64,000 nucleotides of DNA from Alphaproteobacteria bacterium. Lineage in GTDB: Bacteria; Pseudomonadota; Alphaproteobacteria; Rhodospirillales; Rhodospirillaceae. The translations under genes were made by a program, and so were the position numbers. The first letter of the stretch is position 1; each line of letters begins with the position of its first letter. Positions 36,281-46,808 of the stretch are shown here, in pieces. The notes under the pieces were generated by a model. The model saw only the letters and a program-made list of their open reading frames with translations. It was not told the origin of the DNA and searched no databases. The stretch is taken from the NCBI GenBank assembly GCA_012103295.1, contig WLXB01000007.1:1-64000 (forward strand), written 5' to 3'.

Positions 36281-36296
36281 AGCTTCACGTGAACCA
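36281..36296. promoter_or_regulatory. Degenerate parS-like sequence
   Basis: AGCTTCACGTGAACCA keeps the ten-base core TTCACGTGAA (36284-36293) but differs from the 16-base consensus at three outer positions. It lies between mnmG and the LysE remnant, about 690 bases from parS2. Weak ParB binding is possible; it could also be a chance palindrome. Confidence 0.35.
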
Positions 36297-36309
36297 TCCG
36301 TGCCTGGTT

Positions 36310-38205
36310 TTAACCAACCTGGGCCAACGATGGAGAGGTCGACGGTTTCCGGACATGGCGCAATAGAGCCGTCAGGCCCGCTGGCGTAACGCCTGGGATT
36401 CGCGCGGCGGCCCCGAGAGTAGCCGGCCGAGCCGCAGCTAGTTTCTGGCGAACCTCATTGGACAGACCGCCAACCTTAGCGTAATCCAGGGAATCTGGAA
36501 GACTTAGGGCTTCATCCTTACGGAAAGCCCGGATATCTGCCTCCTGACGCTCCATGTAGCCTGCGTAGCGGCCTTCAATCTCAAGCTGTTCGCGGACATC
36601 TTCCCGCACGCCTTCCAACTCAGGCCAGAGATCTTGGAGGTGCCACCAACCGATATCGGGGTAAGACAGAAGATCAAATCCCGAGCGGCGAACGCCATCT
36701 TGATTGATTTTGTAGCCACGGGCCGCCAGGGATGTGGGCGTCGCCACCAAGCCCTGAAGATGAGTCCGGGCTTTGGCAAGGGCCTCCTTCTTATCTAAGA
36801 AAGCCGCAGCACGATCTCCGCTAACGCAGCCCGCCGCTATGCCTTTGCTCGTTAGCCTTAGGTCTGCATTATCCGCCCGGAGTTTGAGCCTGTATTCGGC
36901 CCGGGAGGTGAACATACGATAGGGCTCGACGGTCCCCCGAGTGGTCAGATCATCAACCATGACGCCCAAGTAGCCGTCCGCCCGATCCACGGTAAACGCA
37001 TCCGATCCACCCACCGCCCGCGCAGCATTGACACCGGCCAGTAGACCCTGGGCTCCAGCTTCTTCGTAGCCTGTGGTGCCATTGATCTGGCCCGCAAAAT
37101 ACAGCCCGCCGACCTTGCGGGTCTCGAGCGTCGCCCGCAGCTCACGTGGATCAACAAAGTCATACTCAATGGCATATCCCGCCTGAAGCATCTTAGCCTG
37201 TTCAAGCCCCGGTATGGTCTTGAGCATAGCCACCTGAACGTCCTCAGGCAGACTGGTAGAGATACCGTTGGGATAGACCGTGTCGTCATCCAAGCCTTCA
37301 GGCTCAAGAAAAATCTGGTGAGCATCCCGGTCTGAAAAGCGCACCACCTTGTCTTCGATGGACGGACAGTAGCGCGGACCGGTGCTCTCAATTTGGCCGT
37401 TGTAGATCGGTGCCCGGTCCTTGTTCTCCAAGATGAGAGCATGAGTCTTGGGCGTGGTTGCTGTGATGTGGCAGGCAATCTGAGGGGTCGTGATCTTGTC
37501 AGTCATAAAGGAGAACGGCACCGGCGGCACATCCCCAGGCTGTTCGGTCAAACAATCGTAGGCAATGGTCTGCCCATCGAGCCTTGGTGGCGTACCGGTC
37601 TTGAGCCGCCCTAGTGAAAAACATAATGTTTTCAACGTATTAGAAAGCCCGTGGGCAGCCTTCTCGCCAATCCGACCGGCAGGGATACGCTCCTCGCCTC
37701 GATGAATTATGCCGCTCAAGAACGTTCCCGTGGTCAAAACAACGGCACCACAGGCGATCCGCTCACCGTCACCAGTGATCACAGCCGTCACCCTTTTGGT
37801 TTTTGGATCGATCTCCAAATCTTCAGCCGCGCCGGCGCGTGTGGTCAGGTTGGACTGCTCGGCCAATAGGGATTGAACGGCCTGACGATACAATTTGCGA
37901 TCGGCCTGGGCGCGGGGACCACGGACTGCTGGCCCCTTGGACAGATTAAGCATGCGGAATTGAATCCCGCCCGCATCAATCGCTCGGCCCATAAGGCCGT
38001 CGAGGGCGTCGATCTCTCTCACGAGGTGGCCTTTGGCCAAGCCGCCAATAGCCGGGTTACATGACATCTCGCCAACAGTTTCGACTTTGTGAGTCAAAAG
38101 AAGCGTACGTGCGCCAACGCGTGCAGCCGCGGCAGCCGCTTCGGTACCGGCATGACCGCCACCGACGACGATAACGTCGTAGGACGTAAGAGTGTCCGTA
38201 GACAT
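36310..38205 (-). CDS. mnmG: tRNA uridine-34 carboxymethylaminomethyl enzyme MnmG (GidA)
   Basis: 631 residues, full length. With MnmE it installs cmnm5U at the wobble position of certain tRNAs. The FAD site is [21 protein letters not shown]; family motifs include [44 protein letters not shown] and [21 protein letters not shown]. The C-terminal helical domain ([15 protein letters not shown]) binds MnmE. It is separated from rsmG by the broken LysE gene. Confidence 0.97.
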   Translation of the reverse strand: MSTDTLTSYDVIVVGGGHAGTEAAAAAARVGARTLLLTHKVETVGEMSCNPAIGGLAKGHLVREIDALDGLMGRAIDAGGIQFRMLNLSKGPAVRGPRAQADRKLYRQAVQSLLAEQSNLTTRAGAAEDLEIDPKTKRVTAVITGDGERIACGAVVLTTGTFLSGIIHRGEERIPAGRIGEKAAHGLSNTLKTLCFSLGRLKTGTPPRLDGQTIAYDCLTEQPGDVPPVPFSFMTDKITTPQIACHITATTPKTHALILENKDRAPIYNGQIESTGPRYCPSIEDKVVRFSDRDAHQIFLEPEGLDDDTVYPNGISTSLPEDVQVAMLKTIPGLEQAKMLQAGYAIEYDFVDPRELRATLETRKVGGLYFAGQINGTTGYEEAGAQGLLAGVNAARAVGGSDAFTVDRADGYLGVMVDDLTTRGTVEPYRMFTSRAEYRLKLRADNADLRLTSKGIAAGCVSGDRAAAFLDKKEALAKARTHLQGLVATPTSLAARGYKINQDGVRRSGFDLLSYPDIGWWHLQDLWPELEGVREDVREQLEIEGRYAGYMERQEADIRAFRKDEALSLPDSLDYAKVGGLSNEVRQKLAAARPATLGAAARIPGVTPAGLTALLRHVRKPSTSPSLAQVG

Positions 38206-38277
38206 GAGGCGCGCAAACTCCAGAAAATTCGCGCTCTATATAACGGACTATTCTTCAACCGTCACCGGTTCGTACAT

Positions 38278-39471
38278 CTAGGCTTGCTGATCACCCGGTT
38301 CTGGCTTCATCGCGATCGGCAACAGAACAAGAGAAATGGCACACAACGCAACCATGGTAAGGGCCAACGCGAATGCTCCATCCACCAGATATGGCGCGAC
38401 GATTTGTGTGCCAACAGCGGACATACCCATCGCGGTAAACATCATCAAGCCGCCGGCGGATCCTGTATGTTTGCCACAAAATGCCATGGCGCGCGCGAAG
38501 CCAGGTCCACCACGAAACCCGAGACCAATCGCCATCGGCAGCATCGTTAAAGTAAAGCTGACCGGCCCAAGCCAATCCGTTCTAAAAACAACAACGGCGA
38601 GAAAAGCCACACCACTGATCATCTGGAACACCGCACCCGCGAGGATCACACGGTCGATACCAAAATGGTCTGTCAGTTTACCGGCAAGATTGGCAACGAT
38701 GACAAAGGACAGAATTAGAGTTGCCTGCATAACAATAAAGGCCGTCGTCGTGTGGCCGAGATGAGTCACCAACAAGTAAGGCGCCGCCATGATGAACACG
38801 ATCAAGCCTGTAAACGCTAACGCATGACTCACCTGGTAACCCATAAAGCGTCGCGCTTTGAGCAACCGCATGTAGCGAACTGCTGCTGACGGTCGATCTG
38901 CGTCAGGTGGTGGTGCCGCTGGCAACGTCAAACGTTGAAACGCGAGAATAGTGAACAATGCGACTAGGGTCATGAACCAGAACGTCGACGGCCAGCCAAA
39001 TAACGAGATCAACCATGCACCAAGGATTGGGGCCATCGCGGGCAAGACGGACTCCATGGACGAAACGATAGACGTGAGTCGGACAACCACACTGTCATCC
39101 CCCGCTTCTCTTAGAAGTGCAGGAGCCAAAGCCGTACCGGCACTCGCCGCAAAACCTTGGATAGCGCGTAACAAAATAAGCGTATCCATGGTCTCCGCCA
39201 TGGCACAGGCCGCGGAGGCAACGGCGAACGCCGCGAGCGACCAGGTTAGAATCAAACCCCGATCATAAAGATCGGCTAGGGCACCGAAGACCAACTGTCC
39301 AATAGCAAAGGTCGCGAAGAAAACGGCCAGGGTATATTGAGCGCCAACCGCATCTCCATTGAGCACCTCGGGTAGGATAGGAATGGCTGGCAAATATAAA
39401 TCCGTCGCCAACATAGAACTGGCGGCGGCGAGAAACACGGGCAGGGCTAAGAGTAAAATCGCGCGCGTCAT
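38278..39471 (-). CDS. Bcr/CflA-type MFS drug exporter
   Basis: 397 residues from the ATG at 39471, which has GGGA eight bases upstream. The frame is open for 27 more codons upstream but those are not exporter-like. Twelve hydrophobic segments are expected; the first ends LATDLYLPAIPILPEVL, the Bcr/CflA opening, and the MFS motif A region is FGALADLYDRGLILTWSL. It probably exports hydrophobic antimicrobials by proton antiport; the actual substrate is unknown. It lies between mnmE and mnmG, which are adjacent in many relatives. Confidence 0.88.
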   Translation of the reverse strand: MTRAILLLALPVFLAAASSMLATDLYLPAIPILPEVLNGDAVGAQYTLAVFFATFAIGQLVFGALADLYDRGLILTWSLAAFAVASAACAMAETMDTLILLRAIQGFAASAGTALAPALLREAGDDSVVVRLTSIVSSMESVLPAMAPILGAWLISLFGWPSTFWFMTLVALFTILAFQRLTLPAAPPPDADRPSAAVRYMRLLKARRFMGYQVSHALAFTGLIVFIMAAPYLLVTHLGHTTTAFIVMQATLILSFVIVANLAGKLTDHFGIDRVILAGAVFQMISGVAFLAVVVFRTDWLGPVSFTLTMLPMAIGLGFRGGPGFARAMAFCGKHTGSAGGLMMFTAMGMSAVGTQIVAPYLVDGAFALALTMVALCAISLVLLPIAMKPEPGDQQA

Positions 39472-39561
39472 AAATTTATCCCGGCCCAAACGTCCGGGCA
39501 ATCTAAAGAAGCGCCGCGTTGATATCAGGCACGCGTTTGAGCAGCAAGGCACCGGGCCGGT

Positions 39562-40905
39562 TTACTTCCCGATGCAAAAGTCCCTGAACACAAGGTCAAG
39601 CAGCTCTTCGACATCAACGTGACCCGTCAGTCGACCAAGAGCCCGTGCAGCCAATCTTAAATCCTCTGCCGCAAGCTCAGGCAAAGTCGATGCCCGTGCA
39701 CGCGCCATGGCATCACGACATTCTTCCAGTGCGTGACGGTGGCGCGCGCGGGTGATCGGAGCTTCGGCGCGTGCATCACACAAACCGGCAACCCGTTGGG
39801 TCAACGTTGCAATCAACAAATCGATACCGAACCCATCTTTAACAGAGACGAAATGGGTGACACGCCAATCGTCTTCGACATCACGTTCCTGTTCGCGGGC
39901 CTGATCTAGAAGATCCGACTTATTGATCACGACCAATGTCTTTTCGTCGATCAGAGTTATCGTCGCTTCATCGCGCTCTGGGTAAATTGCTCCATCGAAG
40001 AGAGCGATGACAAGATCGGCATTCTCGGCACGATCCCGTGCACGACGCACCCCTTCATCCTCGACAACATTCTCCGTGTCTCGCAAACCTGCCGTGTCGG
40101 CAATCAGAACCGGATAACCATCAAGGTCAAGGTGAACATCGATAACATCGCGGGTGGTGCCCGCTGTTTCTGAAACAATTGCTGCGTCTCGTTGTGCCAG
40201 CAAATTCAGCAGGCTCGATTTCCCAGCATTGGGTGGGCCAATGATGGCAACATGAACCCCGTTGCGTAGACGTTCTCCACGGCCATTATCGGCCATATGG
40301 GCACCCAGCTCGTTCTCTAGCGTCTCAACCGACGTCCATAGCGCATCCGCTGTTTCGACAGGCAGGTCTTCATCCGGGAAATCAATCACGGCTTCTAAAT
40401 GAGCCAGCGCTTTGATCAGCCTATCACGCCAATCGTCATAGCGTGTTTTCAGCGCCCCGCCCATTTGCCTAAGCGCCTGACGAGCCTGAGCCCGAGTGTC
40501 CGCATCAATCAGATCGGCCAGGGCTTCAGCCTGAGTCAGGTCGAGCTTGCCAGCATCAAAGGCACGCCTCGTAAATTCACCTGGTTCAGCAGGCCGCAGA
40601 CCGCCAATGCTATTCAGAGCCGCCAGAACGCCCTCTACGACGGCCCGACCACCGTGGACGTGCAGCTCGGCCAGATCCTCGCCAGTGAAGCTCTTTGGCC
40701 CTTCAAACCACACTACCAAACCGTCATCTAATGTTTCGCTCGTGGCTGGGTCTTTGAGGCATGCCCGGGCCATCACGCGTGGCTTACGCGACGCGACGCC
40801 CAGACGATCAAGGGCTTTACCCGTCTTTGGTCCGGATATGCGAATGATGGCAATACCGGATCGACCGGGAGCCGTGGCAAGCGCAAAGATCGTATCAGAG
40901 CTCAT
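39562..40905 (-). CDS. mnmE: tRNA modification GTPase MnmE
   Basis: 447 residues. MnmE is the GTPase partner of MnmG. The N-terminal formyl-THF-binding domain opens with TIFALATAPGRSGIAIIRISG. The G domain shows G1 IIGPPNAGKSSLLNLL, G2 AGTTRDVIDVHL, G3 IADTAGLRDTENVVE and G4 VINKSDLL. The C-terminus ends in the invariant FCIGK, needed for catalysis. A ribosome-binding sequence is weak. Upstream, 22 bases away, is a small DUF6489-type gene. Confidence 0.97.
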   Translation of the reverse strand: MSSDTIFALATAPGRSGIAIIRISGPKTGKALDRLGVASRKPRVMARACLKDPATSETLDDGLVVWFEGPKSFTGEDLAELHVHGGRAVVEGVLAALNSIGGLRPAEPGEFTRRAFDAGKLDLTQAEALADLIDADTRAQARQALRQMGGALKTRYDDWRDRLIKALAHLEAVIDFPDEDLPVETADALWTSVETLENELGAHMADNGRGERLRNGVHVAIIGPPNAGKSSLLNLLAQRDAAIVSETAGTTRDVIDVHLDLDGYPVLIADTAGLRDTENVVEDEGVRRARDRAENADLVIALFDGAIYPERDEATITLIDEKTLVVINKSDLLDQAREQERDVEDDWRVTHFVSVKDGFGIDLLIATLTQRVAGLCDARAEAPITRARHRHALEECRDAMARARASTLPELAAEDLRLAARALGRLTGHVDVEELLDLVFRDFCIGK

Positions 40906-40927
40906 CTCAGCAAGACCGTGTCACGCT

Positions 40928-41182
40928 CTACGTGCTCTTCCCCGTTTCGTCAGCACCACCGCTGAGGGTCGACCAAAAAGCTTTCTGCATCTCCGCCAGC
41001 CCCTCTGCACCCGCTGGAAACACGGCCTTCATCATCTCTTCCGGATTCATGGCTTTGGCAGCTTTTGCCATTTCACCCTGCAACCCTTCCATCATTTCCT
41101 GCTGCAAGGGTGCGACATCAGGAAGGCCGAGAAAAGCGCGGGCTTCCTCGGGCGTACATTCGACATCAATCGTTACTTTCAT
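40928..41182 (-). CDS. Small conserved alphaproteobacterial protein (DUF6489-like)
   Basis: 84 residues, rich in methionine, alanine and glutamate. It reads MKVTIDVECTPEEARAFLGL, a helix-rich middle (MEGLQGEMAKAAKAMNPEEM) and an aromatic FWSTLS near the end. I recognise the pattern as a small cytoplasmic family of unknown function common next to mnmE or phasin-like genes (DUF6489), from memory only. It is divergent from the DUF255 gene, with 96 bases between. Confidence 0.7.
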   Translation of the reverse strand: MKVTIDVECTPEEARAFLGLPDVAPLQQEMMEGLQGEMAKAAKAMNPEEMMKAVFPAGAEGLAEMQKAFWSTLSGGADETGKST

Positions 41183-41278
41183 GACGGCCTCGCTGTCGCT
41201 GTTTCATTTGAATTCGAGCCTACCCCGCCTACAGTAGAAATGGATTAAGAGAAACAAAAGCCTTGAGAAAGAGAGTCT

Positions 41279-43351
41279 ATGCCCACCGCCCCACCAGAGA
41301 CGTCGTCAGAACAATCCGGGAAAAACCGTCTCGGGGATGAAACCAGCCCCTATCTCTTACAACACCGCGATAATCCCGTTCACTGGTGGGCGTGGGGAGA
41401 CGACGCGTTCGCCGCAGCACGCGACCAAAATAAGCCGATCCTGTTGTCCGTTGGATACGCTGCTTGCCATTGGTGTCATGTGATGGCGCACGAAAGTTTT
41501 GAGACTCCAGCCATTGCTGAAATCATGAATCGCTTATTCATCAATATCAAAGTCGATCGCGAAGAACGTCCTGACGTCGATGCTATTTATCAGAAAGCAT
41601 TGTCAGCAACTGGGGAGCAAGGCGGCTGGCCCCTCACCATGTTTGTGTTGCCAGACGGCAAACCTTTTTTCGGTGGCACTTACTTTCCACCAGAGGCGAG
41701 ATACGGGCGTCCGGGGTTTCCAGAGGTTCTAGAACGGATTGCAGATGTTTATCGCGATGATCGTAAGACGGTGGATGAACAAGCCGGAAAACTCACTACT
41801 CATATAGGTCGTGTGCAAGAAGGTGATCTCCGGGAACCATTGTCGCTGTCATCGCTTAATGATGCAGCCGCACACATCGTTGATCATTTTGACCTCATTG
41901 ATGGTGGTCTTCACGGTCAACCAAAATTCCCAATGACAGATGTCATTGAATTCATGTGGCGCGCTTTCCTACGCAGTGGCGAAGCACGGTACAAGACTGT
42001 CGCAACACTAACGCTCAACCGGATTTGTAACGGTGGAATTTACGATCACCTCGGCGGAGGGTTTTCTCGCTACTCAACGGATAGCAAATGGCTCGCCCCG
42101 CATTTCGAGAAGATGCTGTACGACAATGCGCAGCTTATCGACGTCATGAGTCTGGTCTGGCTGGAGACACAGTCGGATTTGTACAAAGCACGCATAGAAC
42201 AAACCATCACTTGGCTCACCCGCGAGATGATGGGCGAGAACGGCGACTTTGCTGCAACACTCGATGCAGATTCCGAAGGTGAGGAAGGAAAGTTCTACGT
42301 CTGGTCGGAAGCTGAAATCGACTCTGTTCTCGAAGGCAAAACAGCCCTTCTGTTCAAAGATGCCTACGACGTTTCAGCATCAGGAAACTGGGAAGGCAAA
42401 AACATCCTGAATCGGATCGACAGCGGTGATCGTATCACCTCTAAAGAAGCCGAAAAAATTCTGGGCCAAGCGCGCAAACAACTGTTCGACGTGCGTGCAC
42501 CCCGCATTCGGCCTGATCGCGATGACAAAATTCTCGCAGATTGGAATAGCTTGATGATTCAAGCCCTGGCACGGGCCGGCGCCATTTTTGATCAACCGGA
42601 TTGGATTACGTTAAGTCGAACAGCATTCGATGCCATCTTATCAACAATGATTTGGCAAGACAGCAAAGGCCGCAACCGCGTTGCCCACTCTTTGTGTGGC
42701 GGACGGCTTCAACCAGTCGATATGCTTGATGACTACGCTAATCTTATTGCTAGCGCGCTAGCGCTACATAGCGCGACCGGCGACGACGCACTGATGAAAC
42801 AGGCTGTTGAATGGGCCGATCTTGTCCATACTCTCTTTTGGAATGAGGGCGGGCATGGCTATTTCTTCACCGCTGCCGATGCAGAAAACCTGATTGTTCG
42901 CACCACCCAGGTCACCGATACAGCTACACCATCTGGCAATGGTGTCATGCTCGGGAATCTTGCCCGGTTATTTTACCTAACTGGCGATGACCGCTTTCGC
43001 ATTCGTGCAGAAGCATTGATCGAAGCTTTTGACGCTGATGCCATGCGTCATTTTCCTCATACCTGTGCATTCTTGAACGGTTTTGAAATCTTTACCGATG
43101 CTCTGCAAGTGGTGGTGGTTGGAAATCGTGAGGATAAAGACGTGAAGGCATTGTTAAGTGCGGCCCTTTCGACATCACTCCCAAATTTGATTCTATCGAC
43201 GGTGGACGACACAGATGCGCTTCCTGCCGGACATGCGGCTCATGGCAAAGCTGCCGTCGATGGCAAGGCCGCGGCGTATATCTGTCGTGGTCCCGTATGT
43301 CAGACCCCGGTGACGACAGCGGCCGACCTAAAAGCTGCACTCGCAGCATAA
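41279..43351 (+). CDS. DUF255 thioredoxin-domain protein (YyaL/SPATA20 family)
   Basis: 690 residues. The N-terminal thioredoxin-like domain has the family opening [20 protein letters not shown] and the redox motif [17 protein letters not shown]. The C-terminal two-thirds form an (alpha/alpha)6 toroid like a glycosyl hydrolase or epimerase, with [20 protein letters not shown] and [19 protein letters not shown] motifs. The biological function is not established. The family is large and mostly stand-alone. It is the first of three plus-strand genes interrupting the otherwise leftward rho-mnmE arrangement. Confidence 0.93.
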   Translation: MPTAPPETSSEQSGKNRLGDETSPYLLQHRDNPVHWWAWGDDAFAAARDQNKPILLSVGYAACHWCHVMAHESFETPAIAEIMNRLFINIKVDREERPDVDAIYQKALSATGEQGGWPLTMFVLPDGKPFFGGTYFPPEARYGRPGFPEVLERIADVYRDDRKTVDEQAGKLTTHIGRVQEGDLREPLSLSSLNDAAAHIVDHFDLIDGGLHGQPKFPMTDVIEFMWRAFLRSGEARYKTVATLTLNRICNGGIYDHLGGGFSRYSTDSKWLAPHFEKMLYDNAQLIDVMSLVWLETQSDLYKARIEQTITWLTREMMGENGDFAATLDADSEGEEGKFYVWSEAEIDSVLEGKTALLFKDAYDVSASGNWEGKNILNRIDSGDRITSKEAEKILGQARKQLFDVRAPRIRPDRDDKILADWNSLMIQALARAGAIFDQPDWITLSRTAFDAILSTMIWQDSKGRNRVAHSLCGGRLQPVDMLDDYANLIASALALHSATGDDALMKQAVEWADLVHTLFWNEGGHGYFFTAADAENLIVRTTQVTDTATPSGNGVMLGNLARLFYLTGDDRFRIRAEALIEAFDADAMRHFPHTCAFLNGFEIFTDALQVVVVGNREDKDVKALLSAALSTSLPNLILSTVDDTDALPAGHAAHGKAAVDGKAAAYICRGPVCQTPVTTAADLKAALAA

Positions 43352-43362
43352 GAAGATCCCAA

Positions 43363-43809
43363 ATGTCTCAACTTTCTTTTCATTCTCCAATCGGAGAACT
43401 CACCGTTTCCGAGGAAGACGGGGTTTTGGTTTCCGTTGATTGGGGATGGGGCCAGGACCAATCCGAGACGACACTGCTTAAGAAGGCCCGTGATCAGCTT
43501 TTTGCATATTTCGATGGTAACCTTCAGGACTTCAATCTTCCTCTCAAGCCGGTAGGAAGCCCCTTTCAAAACAAAGTTTGGGCGGCGATGCAGGAAATCC
43601 CGTTTGGGCAGGCACTGACATATGGTCAGGTCGCAAAGAAAATTGGTTCTGGAGCACGTGCAGTCGGCATGGCATGTGGCGCTAATCCCATCCCCATCAT
43701 CATTCCATGTCATCGTATTGTGGCGACTACTGGCCTGGGGGGCTATTCGGGCGACGGTGGTTTAGCTACAAAGCAAGCGTTATTGAATTTGGAAGGGTGG
43801 CAAGGGTAA
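43363..43809 (+). CDS. ogt: O6-alkylguanine-DNA alkyltransferase
   Basis: 148 residues. A suicidal repair protein that removes alkyl groups from O6-guanine. The active cysteine is in PIIIPCHRIVATTGLGGYSG. The helix-turn-helix arginine-finger region AMQEIPFGQALTYGQVAKKIG and the GSGARAVGMACGANPIP loop precede it. ATG at 43363 gives MSQLSFHSPIGELTV; a longer frame runs back into the DUF255 gene. It starts 11 bases after that gene ends, so the two are probably co-transcribed. Confidence 0.95.
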   Translation: MSQLSFHSPIGELTVSEEDGVLVSVDWGWGQDQSETTLLKKARDQLFAYFDGNLQDFNLPLKPVGSPFQNKVWAAMQEIPFGQALTYGQVAKKIGSGARAVGMACGANPIPIIIPCHRIVATTGLGGYSGDGGLATKQALLNLEGWQG

Positions 43810-43844
43810 TCCTGAACACGCTCTAGTTACAAAAAGGGACCGTC

Positions 43845-44822
43845 ATGGCACGAGCAATAGTAGTGAGAGAAACCGGTGGGCCAGAGGTCATGATCGGAAC
43901 CGACGTCCAGGTTGGAACCCCTGGGCCCGGGGAAGTACGACTGAGACAGACTGCCATAGGTGTCAATTTCATCGACACCTATCACCGCTCAGGTCTGTAC
44001 CCCATTGCCAACCTTCCCTTTACACCAGGCATGGAAGCCGTCGGCGAAGTTGAAGAAATCGGCGAAGGCGTGACAGACCTGAAAGAAGGCGATCGGGTTT
44101 GCTATGGCAATGGTCCCATGGGGTCTTATGCCTCAGATCGAATCATGCCAACGGGGTCATTGATCAAAGTGCCTGGCGCCTTGGGTGATGAACAGGTGGC
44201 CGGGATGATGCTCCGCGGTCTCACCGTTTGGTATCTCTTGCGAAGCTTGCATGACTTAAAAGCCGGAGAGACCGTTTTGTTTCATGCCGCTGCCGGCGGC
44301 GTCGGTCTCATTTTTTGCCAATGGGCAAAACATATCGGCGCCACAGTCATTGGCACCGTTGGATCAGAGGAGAAAGCTGAATTGGCAAAAGCCAGCGGCT
44401 GTGATCACGTAATTCTCTACAAGAACGAAGACTTTGTATCGAAGGTCAATGCCATCACAGATGGCAAAAAAGTCTCTGTTGTTTATGACGGCGTCGGCAA
44501 AGACACGTTCATGGGATCGCTAGATTGCTTACAGAAACGCGGCCTCATGGTGTCCTTTGGCAATGCCTCTGGCCCACCCCCAGCCTTGGAAATTGGAAGC
44601 CTGGGCCCGAAGGGATCGCTGTTCGTCACCCGCCCGACGTTATTTGACTACACAGGCACCAGAGATCAGCTGGTGCAGGGATGCAACGACTTGTTCGACG
44701 TTGTTGGATCAGGTGCCGTGAATATTGAAGTGGGTCAGTCCTACGGATTGGAGCAAGCAGGTCATGCCCATAATGATCTTGAGTCTCGCAAGACAACCGG
44801 CTCCACGATTTTGCTGCCTTAA
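43845..44822 (+). CDS. NADPH:quinone oxidoreductase (zinc-free MDR family)
   Basis: 325 residues. A medium-chain reductase of the QOR type: N-terminal VNFIDTYHRSGLYPI and TPGMEAVGEVEEIGEGV, then the NADPH Rossmann motif LFHAAAGGVGLIFCQWAKHIG and the basic region after GTVGSEEK. Zinc-binding cysteines of alcohol dehydrogenases are absent. It reduces quinones or reactive enones using NADPH. Third of the plus-strand trio; 116 bases separate it from the convergent rho stop. Confidence 0.93.
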   Translation: MARAIVVRETGGPEVMIGTDVQVGTPGPGEVRLRQTAIGVNFIDTYHRSGLYPIANLPFTPGMEAVGEVEEIGEGVTDLKEGDRVCYGNGPMGSYASDRIMPTGSLIKVPGALGDEQVAGMMLRGLTVWYLLRSLHDLKAGETVLFHAAAGGVGLIFCQWAKHIGATVIGTVGSEEKAELAKASGCDHVILYKNEDFVSKVNAITDGKKVSVVYDGVGKDTFMGSLDCLQKRGLMVSFGNASGPPPALEIGSLGPKGSLFVTRPTLFDYTGTRDQLVQGCNDLFDVVGSGAVNIEVGQSYGLEQAGHAHNDLESRKTTGSTILLP

Positions 44823-44938
44823 CACCCCGGTAGAGGACCTTGGATTAGCTAGGTGCGCCCAAACAGACCGGTGATCTTTTTTCGCTTTGTCACACCAAGC
44901 CGTTCCACCGGATAGGAACTCCAGACAACCACTTTGAA

Positions 44939-46195
44939 TCAGTGATTCATGCGATCAAAGAAATCGTCGTTGTTCTTGGACTCACGCAATTTATCGAGCA
45001 GAAATTCCATGCCGTCTTGAGTGCCCATCGGATCAAGAATACGCCGCAGCACCCACATCTTGGACAGTGTTTTCTGGTCAACCAATAATTCTTCTTTGCG
45101 AGTCCCCGACTTCGTAATGTCGATCGCAGGGAAAATCCGCTTATCAGCAAGTTTACGCTCCATGACGATCTCAGAGTTACCCGTACCCTTGAACTCCTCA
45201 AAAATAACCTCATCCATGCGGCTGCCCGTTTCTATCAGGGCCGTTGCGATGATCGTCAAAGATCCACCTTCTTCGATATTCCGTGCAGCACCAAAGAATC
45301 GTTTTGGACGTTGTAGAGCATTGGCATCAACACCACCGGTCAAGACCTTACCCGATGACGGTACAACCGTGTTGTAAGCCCGCGCCAGACGCGTGATCGA
45401 ATCTAGCAAAATGACCACATCCCGTTTGTGCTCAACCAATCGCTTGGCTTTTTCAATAACCATTTCTGCAACTTGGACGTGGCGGGATGCCGGTTCGTCA
45501 AAGGTCGAGCTAACCACCTCGCCTTTAACCGTACGATCCATGTCGGTGACTTCTTCAGGCCGTTCATCAATCAGCAATACAATCAAATAAACTTCAGGAT
45601 GATTGGCGGCGATAGAACTGGCAACATTCTGCAGCATCACTGTTTTACCGGCCCGCGGTGGAGCCGTTAACAACGCACGCTGGCCTTTGCCCAAGGGTGA
45701 AACAATTTCGATGACCCGGCCTGTCAGCTCTTTGCCCGTTGGGTCGTCGAACTCCATGTTCAGTTTTTCTTCAGGATAGAGCGGCGTCAGATTGTCAAAG
45801 TTGATGCGATGACGAACTGCGTCGGGCTGCTCAAAGTTAATCGTATTAACCTTCAAAAGAGCAAAATATCGTTCACCATCCTTGGGCCCACGAATTTCTC
45901 CTTCAACGGTATCCCCCGTACGCAAACCAAAACGGCGGACCTGGCTGGGCGAAACATAAATATCATCTGGTCCGGCAAGATAGTTCGACTCTGGTGATCT
46001 AAGAAAACCAAATCCGTCTTGCAAAATTTCCAGTACACCTTCACCCGATATCGCCTGGTCCTGCTCGGCAAGCTGTTTGAGAATTGAAAACAGCATGTCT
46101 TGCTTACGCAAATTTGAAGCGTTCTCAATGCCGAGTTCTTCGGCAAATGCGAGAAGCTCAGGCGGTGTTTTGCGTTTAAGTTCTTGAAGATGCAT
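44939..46195 (-). CDS. rho: Transcription termination factor Rho
   Basis: 418 residues from the ATG at 46195 ([20 protein letters not shown]), the family start; a frame from 46213 adds six residues. The RNA-binding OSB fold contains [20 protein letters not shown]. The motor has the P-loop [16 protein letters not shown], Walker B-like [13 protein letters not shown], the Q-loop region [23 protein letters not shown] and the R-loop [21 protein letters not shown]. Hexameric RNA helicase that ends transcription. It directly flanks the candidate replication origin and is transcribed away from it. Confidence 0.97.
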   Translation of the reverse strand: MHLQELKRKTPPELLAFAEELGIENASNLRKQDMLFSILKQLAEQDQAISGEGVLEILQDGFGFLRSPESNYLAGPDDIYVSPSQVRRFGLRTGDTVEGEIRGPKDGERYFALLKVNTINFEQPDAVRHRINFDNLTPLYPEEKLNMEFDDPTGKELTGRVIEIVSPLGKGQRALLTAPPRAGKTVMLQNVASSIAANHPEVYLIVLLIDERPEEVTDMDRTVKGEVVSSTFDEPASRHVQVAEMVIEKAKRLVEHKRDVVILLDSITRLARAYNTVVPSSGKVLTGGVDANALQRPKRFFGAARNIEEGGSLTIIATALIETGSRMDEVIFEEFKGTGNSEIVMERKLADKRIFPAIDITKSGTRKEELLVDQKTLSKMWVLRRILDPMGTQDGMEFLLDKLRESKNNDDFFDRMNH

Positions 46196-46808
46196 GGAGG
46201 GACAGGCTCCCAAACCTATTCAAACAGGAAATGCCGCAGGGTCGTCGGCGATAAGGAAAATGATTCAATCCGACTACCTGAACAAAACCGTAGCGGTGAA
46301 CTGATATGTCGTATTGGACGGACGGAGGGAAAAACGGGACGAAAAGTCCGAAAGACAGGCAAAGCGTTAACGTAATCACTGCTCGCCTGTCAAATTATAT
46401 TTCAATCAGTGTAAATTTTCTCTTGTCCAGAGTTCTACCTACATAAATAAGAATCTAATACTAAAGATGTAGATGTTGTTGGGGCGGTTAGAAATGGGGA
46501 TTAAAAATCGTCCACTGATATATCCGCATAAATTATGTTTGGAATATCAGTTGAAAAATATATGGAAAAGCCTAGCAAAAACCCAAACTAGACAAATGAA
46601 TAGCCATTATGTCGGTTGATATTTATGGGCTTAATACTGGGGATAACGGGGAAAACGCGTTTCTACACAGAGATCATATTATACACGGCTGATTATCCGA
46701 CGTTGGCAAAGGGTCGAGTGAGAAGCTAAGAATGGGTACGGATAATTCCAATGTGTCCTCTATCATTGAGTTGTCCCCAGTTTTAGACAGAATTAACGGC
46801 CTCGGTCG
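46196..46808. other. Candidate chromosomal replication origin (oriC)
   Basis: A gene-free gap of about 610 bases between divergent rho and ppsR. It is AT-rich (44 of 60 bases A/T at 46501-46560). Sequences resembling the DnaA box TTATCCACA occur at 46638-46646 (8 of 9, reverse strand), and at 7 of 9 or close at 46423-46431, 46520-46528, 46771-46779 and 46693-46701 (weakest). Two GANTC sites occur (46262, 46451). In Caulobacter and Rickettsia oriC is next to the ppsR-type gene (RP001); there hemE is the other neighbour, which is not so here. The parS sites are about 11 kb away. No gene or RNA is apparent in it. Confidence 0.6.

Noticed and set aside
44823..44938. Terminator between the quinone reductase gene and rho
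   Set aside because: A T run is present at about 44876-44882 but no stem precedes it.
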